DNA of 64,000 nt from NCBI RefSeq assembly GCF_024749285.1, contig NZ_CP087196.1, positions 2,790,001 to 2,854,000 of the forward strand, given 5' to 3'. Both the position numbers and the translations under genes were made by a program. The notes under the pieces were generated by a model. The model was not told where the DNA came from. It saw only the letters and a list, made by a program, of their open reading frames with translations, and made no database searches. Below are positions 55,139-64,000 of the stretch, one piece after another. The first letter of the stretch is position 1; the number at the start of each line of letters is the position of its first letter. This DNA comes from Pseudomonas sp. B21-015. Lineage in GTDB: Bacteria > Pseudomonadota > Gammaproteobacteria > Pseudomonadales > Pseudomonadaceae.

Positions 55139-58100
55139 GTGGACAGTAAAATCAGGGTTCTGCACGGCAAAATCCAACGGCAGGAAATCAGCGTCGAACA
55201 AGCGGCGCTGGAATTCGAGAAGCTCAGAGCCGGCGCTCGCCACGACCCGGTGCCGCGACTGATCGAGGCACCACCGGCCAGCGCCGACCTGATCGCCGCC
55301 GCTGTCTATCGCTACGATGAGCCGTGCCTGCGCGATCACCAGTTCAATCACCAGCAGATCCTGTTGGGGCTGACTTATGCCAGCCTGGCGCTGGAGCACG
55401 GTCTGGGTCAGCTCTCCGAGGGTGAAGCGCTGCAACTGAAAAAACTGACGTTTGCCGCACCCATTGCGCTGGTCGAGGGCGAGCAGCTTGAAGTGGCGAT
55501 CCGTGCCAGCCAGCCCGGGTTCGAGGCCGTGTGCCGCCGTACGCCGCTGGCGCCCTGGCAAGTGGTGGCCAGTGGCGAACTGTCGGCGGTCGCTGTTGAA
55601 CGCCAGCAAGTGTTGCCTGCTGAACTCATGACCGGTATGACGGCGGTGGAATTGGCTTCGATCTACCAGATCAGCGAGCACATCCACATTGGCGAGAGCT
55701 ATCGCACCCTGCAAGCGCTCTACCAGCAGCCGGACGGCTGTCAGGCGCTGTCGCGGGTGGAGCTGAGCGATGCGCGCCACTACGGCCTGCATCCATTGCT
55801 GATCAACAGCGCTTTTCTGACAATCATTCCTCTGCTGGCCGGGGAGCAGCTCGCCAGCCATTACATTCCCCTAGGAATCAAGTCCCTGACGTTTCATCGG
55901 CGCCAGGCACCGGCAACCGGCTGGATCCACGCCCGTCTGGTGAAGAACTCCGGCGAACTGGTGTTGTTTGATGCCGAGCTGTACGGCGACGACGGCGCAT
56001 TGATTGCTCAGTTCAATGGCTGCTCGTTGAAGCGGCTGCGCGGTGCCAATCTGGTTGATCAGGCTGAGCCGCGCGCGGTTGAGATTGTCGGCAGCAGCGT
56101 AGCGGTCGAAGACTATCTGCTGACCCAGTTGCACGCCATCGGCGCCAGCCAGATTGGAAAAAAACAACGCCAGCGCAACCTGATGGACTTGGGACTTGAG
56201 TCCATGCAACTGGTCAATCTGGCGCAACGTATCGCCAGCGCGGCGCAGATCGAACTGGAACCCACGGTGTTTTTTGAATACCCGAGCATCGCCGAGCTGG
56301 CGATGTTTCTCTGGCAGGAGCACCGCACGGCGTTCACCCCATTGCTGGGCGAGCAGGGCATGACGACCGGGATTATCCCGGTGACTGAACCCGCCGCCAC
56401 TGCGCACAGCAGTAGCAATCCTCAGACCGATATTGCAATCATCGGAATGCACGGGCAGTTCGGCGAGGCCGGCGATCTGGATCAGTTCTGGCGCAACCTC
56501 TGGCAGGACCTCGAACTGATCAAGCCAGTGCCGGCGGATCACTGGGACATTTCTCCGTGGTTCGATGCCGATCCCGACGCCAAAGACAAAACCTATTCCC
56601 GCTGGGGCAGTTTCATCGACGACGTCGACAAGTTCGACGCCGGCTTTTTCAACATGTCCCGCCGCGAAGCCCAGTGGATGGACCCACAAGTGCGGCTGCT
56701 GCTGCAGAGCGCCTACACCAGCGCCGAGAATGCCGGGGTGATCCAGCGCTTGCGCGGCAGCAATACCGGCGTGTTCATCGGTTCCTGTTTCAACGAGTAC
56801 GTCGACAAGATAAGCGAACTTGGCCTGCCAATGGACCCGTACATCGCCACCGGCAGCGGCACCATCGCGGCCAACCGGATTTCGTTCTGGTTCGACTTCA
56901 AAGGCCCTAGCCTGATGTTCAACACCGCCTGCTCCTCGTCGCTGGTTGCGTTGCATGCCGCCTGCGTGGCGTTGCGCAACGGCGAGTGCGCGATGGCCTT
57001 TGTCGGTGGTAGCAACTTGTTGCTGTCGTCCTGGCACTACCGCTATTTTTCGGCGATCCGCGCGCTGTCGCCGACGGGGCGTTGCCACACCTTTGACGCC
57101 CGCGCCGACGGCTATGTGCCGGGTGAATGCGTCGCCACGCTGTTGCTCAAACCGTTGTCACAGGCGCTGGCCGATGGCGACCCGATCCACGGCGTGATCA
57201 AGGGTTCGGCGGCGCTGCATGGCGGTTACACACCTTCGCTGACGGCGCCGAGCGTGGCGGGAGAGGAAAACGTGATCGTGCATGCCTGGCAGAACGCCGG
57301 GATCGATCCGCGCACCCTGAGCTACATAGAGGCCCACGGCACCGGCACCCGACTCGGCGATCCGATCGAGATCAATGCACTCAAACGCGCCTTTGCGCGA
57401 TATACCGACGATCGGGGTTTCTGCCATATCGGCTCGGTCAAGGCCAACATCGGCCATACCGAGGGCGCAGCCGGCATCGCCGGGGTGCTCAAAGTGCTGC
57501 AGCAGATGAAGCACCGGAAACTGCCGGCGCTGGGGCATTTCAAAGAGCAGAACGCTCATATCAAACTCGAAGACTCGCCGCTGCTGATCGACACCGAGGG
57601 CCGCGACTGGCCGGAGCAAGGCACACCACGGCGGGCCGGGATCAGCTCCTTCGGCTTTTCCGGCACCAACGCCCATGCGGTGCTGGAGGAGTATCGCGAG
57701 CAACGCCAGTTCGCCACGCATCAGGGCCAGCAGGTGCTGGTGCCGTTGTCCGCACGCAATGAACAACGCCTGCGAGAGCAGGTGGTGCGGTTACTGGAAC
57801 ACCTGGAGCAGCACACGCCGGACCTCGCTGCACTGGCGTACACCCTCCAAACCGGGCGAGAGGCGATGGCGGCGCGGGCGACTTTCATGGTCGACAGCCT
57901 TGAGCAGTTGCAACACCGGCTGCAAGCCTGGATCGCTGGCGAGCGCGATATCGATTTTGCTGCACCGGTCATGAGCGCCGAACAGGCCCTGGCCGGTGCT
58001 GACCTGCGGCAGCTGGCAGCGCTGTGGCTTGCGGGTGCTGACAACGAGGACAATATCGACTGGTCGCGTCTCTATGGCGCGGGGCGGCATCCCGCACGAA

Positions 58101-61100
58101 TCAGCCTGCCGGGTTACGCCTTTGCCAGGGAACGCCACTGGTTGGAAGCGCCGATGCCAACCGCCGCGGCAGCGGCCGCCGACAGCACGTTGCTCACTTA
58201 CACCGAACAATGGCTTTCGGTCGAGGAGCCGGTTGGAGGGAGCGGGATAAAGCGGGTGATCTGCCTGTTGGCTGAACCTCGGCTACGCCAGCAACTGGCC
58301 CGTGAAATCCGCGACCTGAGCCCGCACACCGAGCTGCTCTTTATCGCTGCCGGTGACGCAAATGGTCGCGATGAGGATGGCCATTACCGCGTAGCGGCGC
58401 ACGACCTGCAACAGTTGCAGGAAGGACTGCAACAGGCGCTGTCGACCCACGGCGCAACCCGGATTGTGTATTTGTGGGGCATGGATGATCGACGCTGGAT
58501 TCGCGACAGCAGCCCGATAGTTGCCTTGCTTAAGGCCATGGCTGCCACCACGACGCCTATCGAACGCTTGCTGCTGGCTGGCCGGGCTGACGATGCGCTT
58601 GAACGATGCCACCTTGAGTCCTGGATAGGCATCGAACGCTCCCTTGGCGCGGTGATGGATTGCCCCGTCGAGGTGGCCATTGATTTGCCTCACCGTGACG
58701 CCGACGACAACCGCTGGCTGCGCCGCGTGTGGCTGCAACTCAGCGGCAAACCGGCGGGCAGCAGGTTGTATCAGGACACGCTGACCCTGCGGCCGGTCTT
58801 GACGCCGACCCTCGCCGAGCCCGCCGTCGAGCCGCTGGCTCTGGATCAACTTAATACCCTGCTGATCACTGGCGGACTCGGCGAACTGGGCTTGCTGCTG
58901 GCGGGCGAACTGTCGAACCAGGCCAGGCAACGCGGCAGCGGTCAACTGAATCTGCTACTCAATAGTCGCTCGCCATTGTCGGCGGCCACACAGGCGCGAA
59001 TCGATGCGCTGAGCCATGAATGCTGCAGGGTATTCCATGTGCAGGCCGATTGCGCAGATCGTCTGGCACTGACGGCTGCACTGGTTGAGGTGCTGGCGCA
59101 GAGCGGGCCGATCGACGGCCTGATTCATGCCGCCGGCCTCAAGGCCAATGGCAGTGTATTTGCCAGTTCACCTGCGGATTTCGATGCAGTGCTCAACGCC
59201 AAGATCAAGGCCACACAGGTGCTGGACGACGTGCTGGCGGCGCAACCGCTGGCGTTGATCTGCCATTTCTCCTCAAGCTCGGCATTGCTGGGGGATATGG
59301 GGGCGTGCAGCTACGCGATGGCCAACCGTTTCCAACAGACCTATGCGCGTTACGTCCAGACCGGGCGCGCACGGCGGGTCGTGGCGATCAACTGGCCGCT
59401 GTGGCGTGACGGCGGCATGGCGGTGGGCGAGCGCGAGTCGACCGAGTTCTACCTCAAGTCCAGCGGCCAGCGGATGCTGGAAAGCGCCGAAGGCCTGACA
59501 TTGCTGCGCCGGATCGTCAGCAGTGACGTCGAGCAGGTATTGGTGTTGGCCGGGCAACCGGCGCGGTTGCAACAGCTGGTAGCCGGGATCAACGAACCGG
59601 CGCAAAAAACCAGGGCTGAAACACCGCCGGCAGCCCCCGCACGCAACCCGGCGCACCGCCGTCCCGAACTCAAAGGGTTGAGCCTTGCGCAGTCGCTGTT
59701 ATGGGACTTGCGGGAACTGGCGAGCCGGCCGCTGAATGCCGAACGGCAGACGCTCGGCGAAGACACCAATCTGGCCGATTTCGGTTTCGACTCCATCAGC
59801 CTGGCGGAGTATGCCGGGCTGCTGAGCCGGCACTTTGCCCTGAAGTTGACCCCGGAAGTATTTTTCAGCCATTCGACTTTGGCAAAACTCGCCGCGCATT
59901 TGCTGGAACAGCACCGGCAGGCGGTAGAGGCCTGCTACTTGCGTACCGTGACCTGCGCACCTGAACCGTTGCCGGGGCTGGCCAGTGCGATCACCTCAAG
60001 CCCAGACACCAACGCCATCGCGATCATCGGCATCAGTGGCCGCTTCCCCGGCGCCCGTACGCCCGATGAATTGTGGCAATTGCTGGTCGAGGGCCGCGAC
60101 ATGGTCGGCGAGATCCCGGCCGAGCGTTACGACTGGCGCGAGCATTATGGCGATCCGCGGGAGAACCCGGCCAAGACCCGCTGTATCTGGATGGGCAGCG
60201 TGCCGGGGATCGACGAATTTGATCCGCTGTTCTTCGAGATTTCACCGCGCGAGGCAAACAATCTTGACCCCCGGCAGCGCCTGCTGTTGCAGGAGTCCTG
60301 GAACGCCTTGGAGGACGCCGGCATCGGCCCGCGTCACCTGGCAGCGCAGCGGGTCGGCATGTTCGTCGGCGTCGAGGAGGGCGACTTCCAGCGACTCGCC
60401 GGCGAAGAGAGTCTGACCTCCAGCCATAACGGCATTCTCGCGTCGCGGCTAGCGTACTTTCTGAACCTCACCGGGCCGACCATGGCGATCAACACCGCCT
60501 GCTCGTCGGCACTGGTGGCGCTGCATCAGGCGGCATCGAGCCTGCGTAACCACGAATGCGAGATGGCCATCGCCGCTGGCGTCAATCTGATTTTCTCGCC
60601 AGACGCCTTTATCGGCATGACCCAGGCGGGGATGCTCTCGCCGGATGGCAAGTGTTTCACCTTCGATCACCGGGCCAACGGCATGGTGCCGGGCGAGGCG
60701 GTGTGCTGCGTGCTGCTCAAGCCGCTGGCCCGTGCCGAGGCCGATGGCGACCGGATTTACGGCGTGCTGCGCGCCAGCGGCATCAACTACGACGGCAAGA
60801 CCAACGGCATCACCGCGCCCAGCGGCGTTTCGCAGCAACGCCTGCTGGAAGACGTTTATCGCCGCGCCGGGATCGACACCCAGACAGTGGACTACATCGT
60901 CACCCACGGCACCGGCACCCAGCTGGGTGACCCGGTAGAAATCAACGCCCTCAACGATGCGTTCCGGGGTAACACGGCGGGCCATTGCGCGCTGACCTCG
61001 ACCAAGACCAATCTGGGCCACACTTTTGCCGCCTCGGGGCTGGTCAGCGTCATCAGCCTGTTGCAGGCGCTGCGCCACGAAACCATTCCGGCCAGCCTGC

Positions 61101-64000
61101 ATTGCGAGCAGGAAAACGACTATATCCAGTGGCAACAGAGCCCGTTCTACGTCAACAAGGCCAGCAAGGCCTGGCCGCAGGCAGGCCGCGACCGCGAACG
61201 CATCGGCGCGGTCAGCGCCTTCGGCATGAGCGGCACCAACGCTCACGTGGTGTTGCAAAGCTACAGCCAGCAGCACGATGGCGCTGCGCTGCGGCGACCT
61301 TGCTACTTGCTGGTGTTATCGGCCAAGACCGCCGAAGCCTTGCAGGAAAAAGTCGCACAACTGAACGTGGCGCTGGAGCAGGGCGGCTACGTTGATGAGC
61401 AGTTGCCGTCGATCAGCCATACGCTGCTCGAAGGTCGGCATCACTTCCGTTATCGCCTGGCCTTGGTGGCGGCGGATCTGGAAGAAGCGCGCTACGGCCT
61501 GCAGCGTTATCTGGTCGGCGAGAAGCGGCCCAACCTGTTTGGCGGTGAAGTCGAGCGCGAATTTTCCCCACGCAAAACCGTCAGCCGTTATATCGAACAG
61601 TTGCTGGGCGACAGCCTCAGTGCCGATGAAAACGAGCTCCGCGAGCTGCTGTCGGGGCTGGCGGATAGTTATCGTCAGGGCTATGACATCGACGGTCGGC
61701 GCCTGTTTGTGGCGTCGCCGCCACGTGTATCGCTGCCGGGTTATCCGTTTGCTCGCGAGCGTTATTGGCCTGAAATCCATCAGCATTCACAGCGCGATAC
61801 TGGCCAGGGTGTGGAGCGACTGCACCCGCTGTTGCATCGCAATATCTCAACCTTGGCTCGTCAGTGTTTTGTCAGCCGCTTCAGCGGTCGCGAAAGGTTT
61901 CTGGTCGATCACCGGATCGGCGATCAACTGATTTTCCCGGGCACCGCTTATCTGGAAATAGCTCGCGAAGCGATTGTCAGGGCCAGCGAGCTGCCAGCGC
62001 AGCACATCACGCTGCGCAACATGGTCTGGTTGCGGCCACTGGCATTTGCAGTTACCGGCGACCCGCGCGAGACCGAGCTGTTCTGTGAGTTGACGCTCAA
62101 GGCCGGCGATAACCTGTCCTTCAGGATTTACAGCCTCGACGGCGTGACACAGCAACTGCATGCCCAGGGCGACGCGCTGCTGGCAACCGTTGCCGCTCCC
62201 GCGCCACCAGTGCTTGAGCTGGCGCAATGGACGGCTGAGTGCAACCTCGGCGAGCGCAGCCACGACGCGTTGTATTGCGACTTCGAGTCCATGGGTGTGC
62301 ATTACGGCAGCAGCTTCCGTGCTGCCGGCCAGATCCACATGGGACGCGACCGGGTGCTAGGCCAATTGTCCGACGCAGCGCTCGATCCGCAGATGGACGG
62401 CGTGCTGCTGCCACCGGGAATACTCGACAGCGCGCTGCACATCGCCGCTTTACTGGGTTCCGGGCAGCAAGCTGCTGAACCGGCACTGCCGTTTGCCCTG
62501 GAAAGCCTGCGCCTGTACGGCTCGGTCGAACAATCGCTGCGCCTCGGGCCGCTGACAGTGATCGCGACGCGCCACGCGATGCCAGACGGCGCTCCGGTCG
62601 AGAAGATCGATCTACACATCTGCAATCACGCCGGTGAATGCCTGCTGCAACTGGAGGGCTTCAGCTCGCGCCGGACCGGCGCTGAACGGCACGCGATTCA
62701 GGCACAGGACACGACGCAGCCGAGCGAAGCCCTTGGCCGTTTGATCCGCACCCCGTTCTGGCAGCCCCTCGACAGTCCCGGCGAAGCGCTGCCCGTTGAT
62801 GTCCGGCCGCACCTGCTGCTGTTGGGGTTGCCCGACGCGGTGGTGGCCGAGCTGCGTCGGCAGTTCGGCACCCAGGTCAGTGTTTTGTCCGGTGCGGCGG
62901 GCGAAACCAGTGCTGCGATTTACCAAGCGGCGGCGCTGGCGCTGCTCAAGTGCTTGCAGCAATGGGACGCCAAGGCTGGCGACTATCTGCAACTGTACGT
63001 CGGCCAGGGCCAGGATGACCTGCGCCTGAGCGCGCTGGATGCGCTGCTGAGCACCGCGATGATTGAAAATTGCGAGTTGAAGGCCCGACTGGTGGCGGTT
63101 GATCCCGACATGGGCGACGCGGCGATGAGTCGTGTGATCGCCGAGCAGAGCCGCTTCCACTGCCAGCAACGGGTGCGGATCTTCGCCAGCGGCAACCTGT
63201 ATGGCAGTCAATGGCGTGAGCTGGCCGCGGAACCGGTGCAAGACCCTGAGCCCGTGCCATTTCGCGATGCCGGTGTCTATGCGATCACTGGCGGTGCCGG
63301 GGGCCTCGGATTGATCTTCGCGGAACAGATCGCCAGCAGTTGCCACAACCCGGTGCTGTACCTGGCGGGCCGCTCGGTGCCGAGTGCGCCTGCACAACAG
63401 AAATTCGAGCAACTGGAGGCGCTCGGCGCCCGCGTGCTTTACCAGCCACTGGACGTCAGCGACGCAACGGCGGTCGGGCAGTGGATTGACGGCATTTACG
63501 CCGAGCAGGGCACCCTGCACGGGGTGATCCATGGCGCGGGGGTGATCCGTGACAGCCTGATCATGCACAAGTCCGCCAGTGATTTTGAACAGGTGCTGGC
63601 GGCGAAAGTGGCCGGTGTCGAGGCGCTGGACCGGGCCATCGGCGAGCGGCCGCTGGACTTTCTGGTGTGCTGTTCGTCCCAGGCGGCGATGGGCAATTTG
63701 GGGCAGGCGGACTATGCCTGCGCCAATGCCTGGATGGATGCCTTCATGCACTACCGGCAAAACCTCACCGCCGATGGCAAGCGCAAGGGGCGCTCGCTGA
63801 GCATCAACTGGCCGCTGTGGCGCAACGGCGGCATGCGCCTGGCGCCGGTAATCGAGCAACAGATGCGCGAACAGTTCGGCATCGTACCAATGCCGCTGGA
63901 AGAGGGCCTCGGTAGCCTGCGGCGGCTGTTGACGAACTCAGTCAGCGCTCAGGCGTGGGTGGTGTATGGCGAATCATCGCGGCTGGCGAGTATGGGTCAA
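55139..64000 (+). CDS. Trans-AT PKS protein 4 (end of module 10, modules 11-12), continues past the window
   Basis: At least 2,954 codons open to the right edge without a stop. Order with rough residues: helical docking segment 1-35, DH-like 51-301, ACP 315-398 (S355), KS 431-854, KR 1238-1478, ACP 1518-1596, KS 1624-2041, DH 2226-2517, KR 2708 to the edge. The N-terminal DH-like domain lacks canonical residues: H67 is present, but the glycine and proline of HxxxGxxxxP are H71 and L76, and the Asp of the HPxxxD motif is Asn (N223). Both KS domains have Cys, HGTGT and a second His. No AT is present in this portion. GTG start as described for the adjacent ribosome binding site. It follows the P450 by 67 nt and is probably in the same operon. 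The missing ACP of module 12, further modules and chain release should follow beyond 64000. Confidence 0.93.
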   Translation, partial: MDSKIRVLHGKIQRQEISVEQAALEFEKLRAGARHDPVPRLIEAPPASADLIAAAVYRYDEPCLRDHQFNHQQILLGLTYASLALEHGLGQLSEGEALQLKKLTFAAPIALVEGEQLEVAIRASQPGFEAVCRRTPLAPWQVVASGELSAVAVERQQVLPAELMTGMTAVELASIYQISEHIHIGESYRTLQALYQQPDGCQALSRVELSDARHYGLHPLLINSAFLTIIPLLAGEQLASHYIPLGIKSLTFHRRQAPATGWIHARLVKNSGELVLFDAELYGDDGALIAQFNGCSLKRLRGANLVDQAEPRAVEIVGSSVAVEDYLLTQLHAIGASQIGKKQRQRNLMDLGLESMQLVNLAQRIASAAQIELEPTVFFEYPSIAELAMFLWQEHRTAFTPLLGEQGMTTGIIPVTEPAATAHSSSNPQTDIAIIGMHGQFGEAGDLDQFWRNLWQDLELIKPVPADHWDISPWFDADPDAKDKTYSRWGSFIDDVDKFDAGFFNMSRREAQWMDPQVRLLLQSAYTSAENAGVIQRLRGSNTGVFIGSCFNEYVDKISELGLPMDPYIATGSGTIAANRISFWFDFKGPSLMFNTACSSSLVALHAACVALRNGECAMAFVGGSNLLLSSWHYRYFSAIRALSPTGRCHTFDARADGYVPGECVATLLLKPLSQALADGDPIHGVIKGSAALHGGYTPSLTAPSVAGEENVIVHAWQNAGIDPRTLSYIEAHGTGTRLGDPIEINALKRAFARYTDDRGFCHIGSVKANIGHTEGAAGIAGVLKVLQQMKHRKLPALGHFKEQNAHIKLEDSPLLIDTEGRDWPEQGTPRRAGISSFGFSGTNAHAVLEEYREQRQFATHQGQQVLVPLSARNEQRLREQVVRLLEHLEQHTPDLAALAYTLQTGREAMAARATFMVDSLEQLQHRLQAWIAGERDIDFAAPVMSAEQALAGADLRQLAALWLAGADNEDNIDWSRLYGAGRHPARISLPGYAFARERHWLEAPMPTAAAAAADSTLLTYTEQWLSVEEPVGGSGIKRVICLLAEPRLRQQLAREIRDLSPHTELLFIAAGDANGRDEDGHYRVAAHDLQQLQEGLQQALSTHGATRIVYLWGMDDRRWIRDSSPIVALLKAMAATTTPIERLLLAGRADDALERCHLESWIGIERSLGAVMDCPVEVAIDLPHRDADDNRWLRRVWLQLSGKPAGSRLYQDTLTLRPVLTPTLAEPAVEPLALDQLNTLLITGGLGELGLLLAGELSNQARQRGSGQLNLLLNSRSPLSAATQARIDALSHECCRVFHVQADCADRLALTAALVEVLAQSGPIDGLIHAAGLKANGSVFASSPADFDAVLNAKIKATQVLDDVLAAQPLALICHFSSSSALLGDMGACSYAMANRFQQTYARYVQTGRARRVVAINWPLWRDGGMAVGERESTEFYLKSSGQRMLESAEGLTLLRRIVSSDVEQVLVLAGQPARLQQLVAGINEPAQKTRAETPPAAPARNPAHRRPELKGLSLAQSLLWDLRELASRPLNAERQTLGEDTNLADFGFDSISLAEYAGLLSRHFALKLTPEVFFSHSTLAKLAAHLLEQHRQAVEACYLRTVTCAPEPLPGLASAITSSPDTNAIAIIGISGRFPGARTPDELWQLLVEGRDMVGEIPAERYDWREHYGDPRENPAKTRCIWMGSVPGIDEFDPLFFEISPREANNLDPRQRLLLQESWNALEDAGIGPRHLAAQRVGMFVGVEEGDFQRLAGEESLTSSHNGILASRLAYFLNLTGPTMAINTACSSALVALHQAASSLRNHECEMAIAAGVNLIFSPDAFIGMTQAGMLSPDGKCFTFDHRANGMVPGEAVCCVLLKPLARAEADGDRIYGVLRASGINYDGKTNGITAPSGVSQQRLLEDVYRRAGIDTQTVDYIVTHGTGTQLGDPVEINALNDAFRGNTAGHCALTSTKTNLGHTFAASGLVSVISLLQALRHETIPASLHCEQENDYIQWQQSPFYVNKASKAWPQAGRDRERIGAVSAFGMSGTNAHVVLQSYSQQHDGAALRRPCYLLVLSAKTAEALQEKVAQLNVALEQGGYVDEQLPSISHTLLEGRHHFRYRLALVAADLEEARYGLQRYLVGEKRPNLFGGEVEREFSPRKTVSRYIEQLLGDSLSADENELRELLSGLADSYRQGYDIDGRRLFVASPPRVSLPGYPFARERYWPEIHQHSQRDTGQGVERLHPLLHRNISTLARQCFVSRFSGRERFLVDHRIGDQLIFPGTAYLEIAREAIVRASELPAQHITLRNMVWLRPLAFAVTGDPRETELFCELTLKAGDNLSFRIYSLDGVTQQLHAQGDALLATVAAPAPPVLELAQWTAECNLGERSHDALYCDFESMGVHYGSSFRAAGQIHMGRDRVLGQLSDAALDPQMDGVLLPPGILDSALHIAALLGSGQQAAEPALPFALESLRLYGSVEQSLRLGPLTVIATRHAMPDGAPVEKIDLHICNHAGECLLQLEGFSSRRTGAERHAIQAQDTTQPSEALGRLIRTPFWQPLDSPGEALPVDVRPHLLLLGLPDAVVAELRRQFGTQVSVLSGAAGETSAAIYQAAALALLKCLQQWDAKAGDYLQLYVGQGQDDLRLSALDALLSTAMIENCELKARLVAVDPDMGDAAMSRVIAEQSRFHCQQRVRIFASGNLYGSQWRELAAEPVQDPEPVPFRDAGVYAITGGAGGLGLIFAEQIASSCHNPVLYLAGRSVPSAPAQQKFEQLEALGARVLYQPLDVSDATAVGQWIDGIYAEQGTLHGVIHGAGVIRDSLIMHKSASDFEQVLAAKVAGVEALDRAIGERPLDFLVCCSSQAAMGNLGQADYACANAWMDAFMHYRQNLTADGKRKGRSLSINWPLWRNGGMRLAPVIEQQMREQFGIVPMPLEEGLGSLRRLLTNSVSAQAWVVYGESSRLASMGQ
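56430..59925 (+). other. Module 11: KS-KR-ACP
   Basis: KS with NTACSSSL, HGTGT and ANIGHTE intact. The KR has a preceding structural half and its own sequence type (TGGLGELG, HFSSSSALLGDMGACSYAMANRF, INWPLW), with Ser and Tyr present. The ACP has FGFDSISL, close to the ACP of module 8. Predicted unit: beta-hydroxy. Confidence 0.8.
60010..64000 (+). other. Module 12: KS-DH-KR, incomplete at the right edge
   Basis: KS with NTACSSAL, HGTGT and TNLGHTF. DH with H2258, P2267, D2430 and H2434 (DSALH); Asp (D2262) takes the place of the motif glycine. KR with TGGAGGLG, VIRDSLI, CCSSQAAMG, QADYACAN and INWPLWRNGGM. The carrier protein lies beyond the window. Predicted unit: enoyl. Confidence 0.78.

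Larger units (their letters stand above)
51835..56330 (+). other. Module 10: KS0 | DH-like-ACP, split around the P450 gene
   Basis: The KS keeps its cysteine (NTACASSM, C3584) and the second histidine (SNIGHLE) but reads YVEAAANGSELGDP: Ala3718 (nt 52730..52732) replaces the HGTGT histidine, so no elongation is expected. The partner DH-like domain and ACP lie at the N-terminus of protein 4, after the P450 gene. KS0 | DH-ACP after a full reducing module is the known dehydrating-bimodule layout of trans-AT PKSs; here the DH-like domain is itself abnormal. Confidence 0.8.

Overview
The window looks like a fluorescent-type Pseudomonas chromosome. The evidence is the codon and base usage of the genes, a perfect 27-bp inverted repeat of the Pseudomonas REP type at 645..737, and the gene families present. 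No species is named because nothing in the sequence fixes one.

Layout. (a) 1..4490, all on the minus strand, is a small aromatic-catabolism style block. It holds the start of a fumarylacetoacetate hydrolase family gene, then a probable three-gene operon: a MetA/SphA-type outer-membrane protein, an MFS transporter and a lignostilbene/isoeugenol-type carotenoid oxygenase. (b) 4491..6668 is a scarred integration zone. It contains a 21-nt copy of the 3' end of tRNA-Gly without the rest of the tRNA, a strong hairpin terminator, a truncated P4/ICEclc-type integrase, a probable frameshifted small gene, and about 730 nt of non-coding leader carrying a run of ten G. (c) 6669..64000, all on the plus strand, is the left part of a very large trans-AT polyketide synthase / NRPS hybrid cluster that runs off the right edge. 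It has four giant synthase genes and one cytochrome P450 gene between the third and fourth synthases.

How the assembly line reads. The loading unit is an A domain whose binding-pocket code reads as serine, followed by a PCP and two tandem SagB/McbC-type flavin oxidase (Ox) domains. A ketosynthase without its HGTGT histidine (KS0) and an ACP then pass the starter on. The following modules are: 2 KS-DH-KR-MT-ACP; 3 KS-DH-KR-ACP-ACP; 4 KS-DH-KR | MT-ACP (split between two proteins); 5 KS-KR-MT-ACP; 6 KS-KR-ACP; 7 KS-KR-MT-ACP; 8 KS-DH-KR-ACP; 9 KS-DH-KR-MT-ACP; 10 KS0 | DH-like-ACP (split, with the P450 gene in between); 11 KS-KR-ACP; 12 KS-DH-KR (continues past the edge). I found no acyltransferase, enoylreductase, condensation, cyclisation or thioesterase domain, so at least the AT and the chain-release functions must lie elsewhere, most simply to the right. 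By collinearity, the product begins with a serine-derived, oxidised starter. It carries a methyl-branched conjugated polyene, then a hydroxylated or methoxylated methyl-branched stretch, a second polyene, and a region handled by a non-canonical DH-like domain, with one P450 oxidation. I do not recognise this architecture as a named compound's cluster.

The genes are probably one transcription unit. Protein 2 to protein 3 and protein 3 to P450 overlap by ATGA, and the short gaps elsewhere carry similar AGGGA-type ribosome binding sites.
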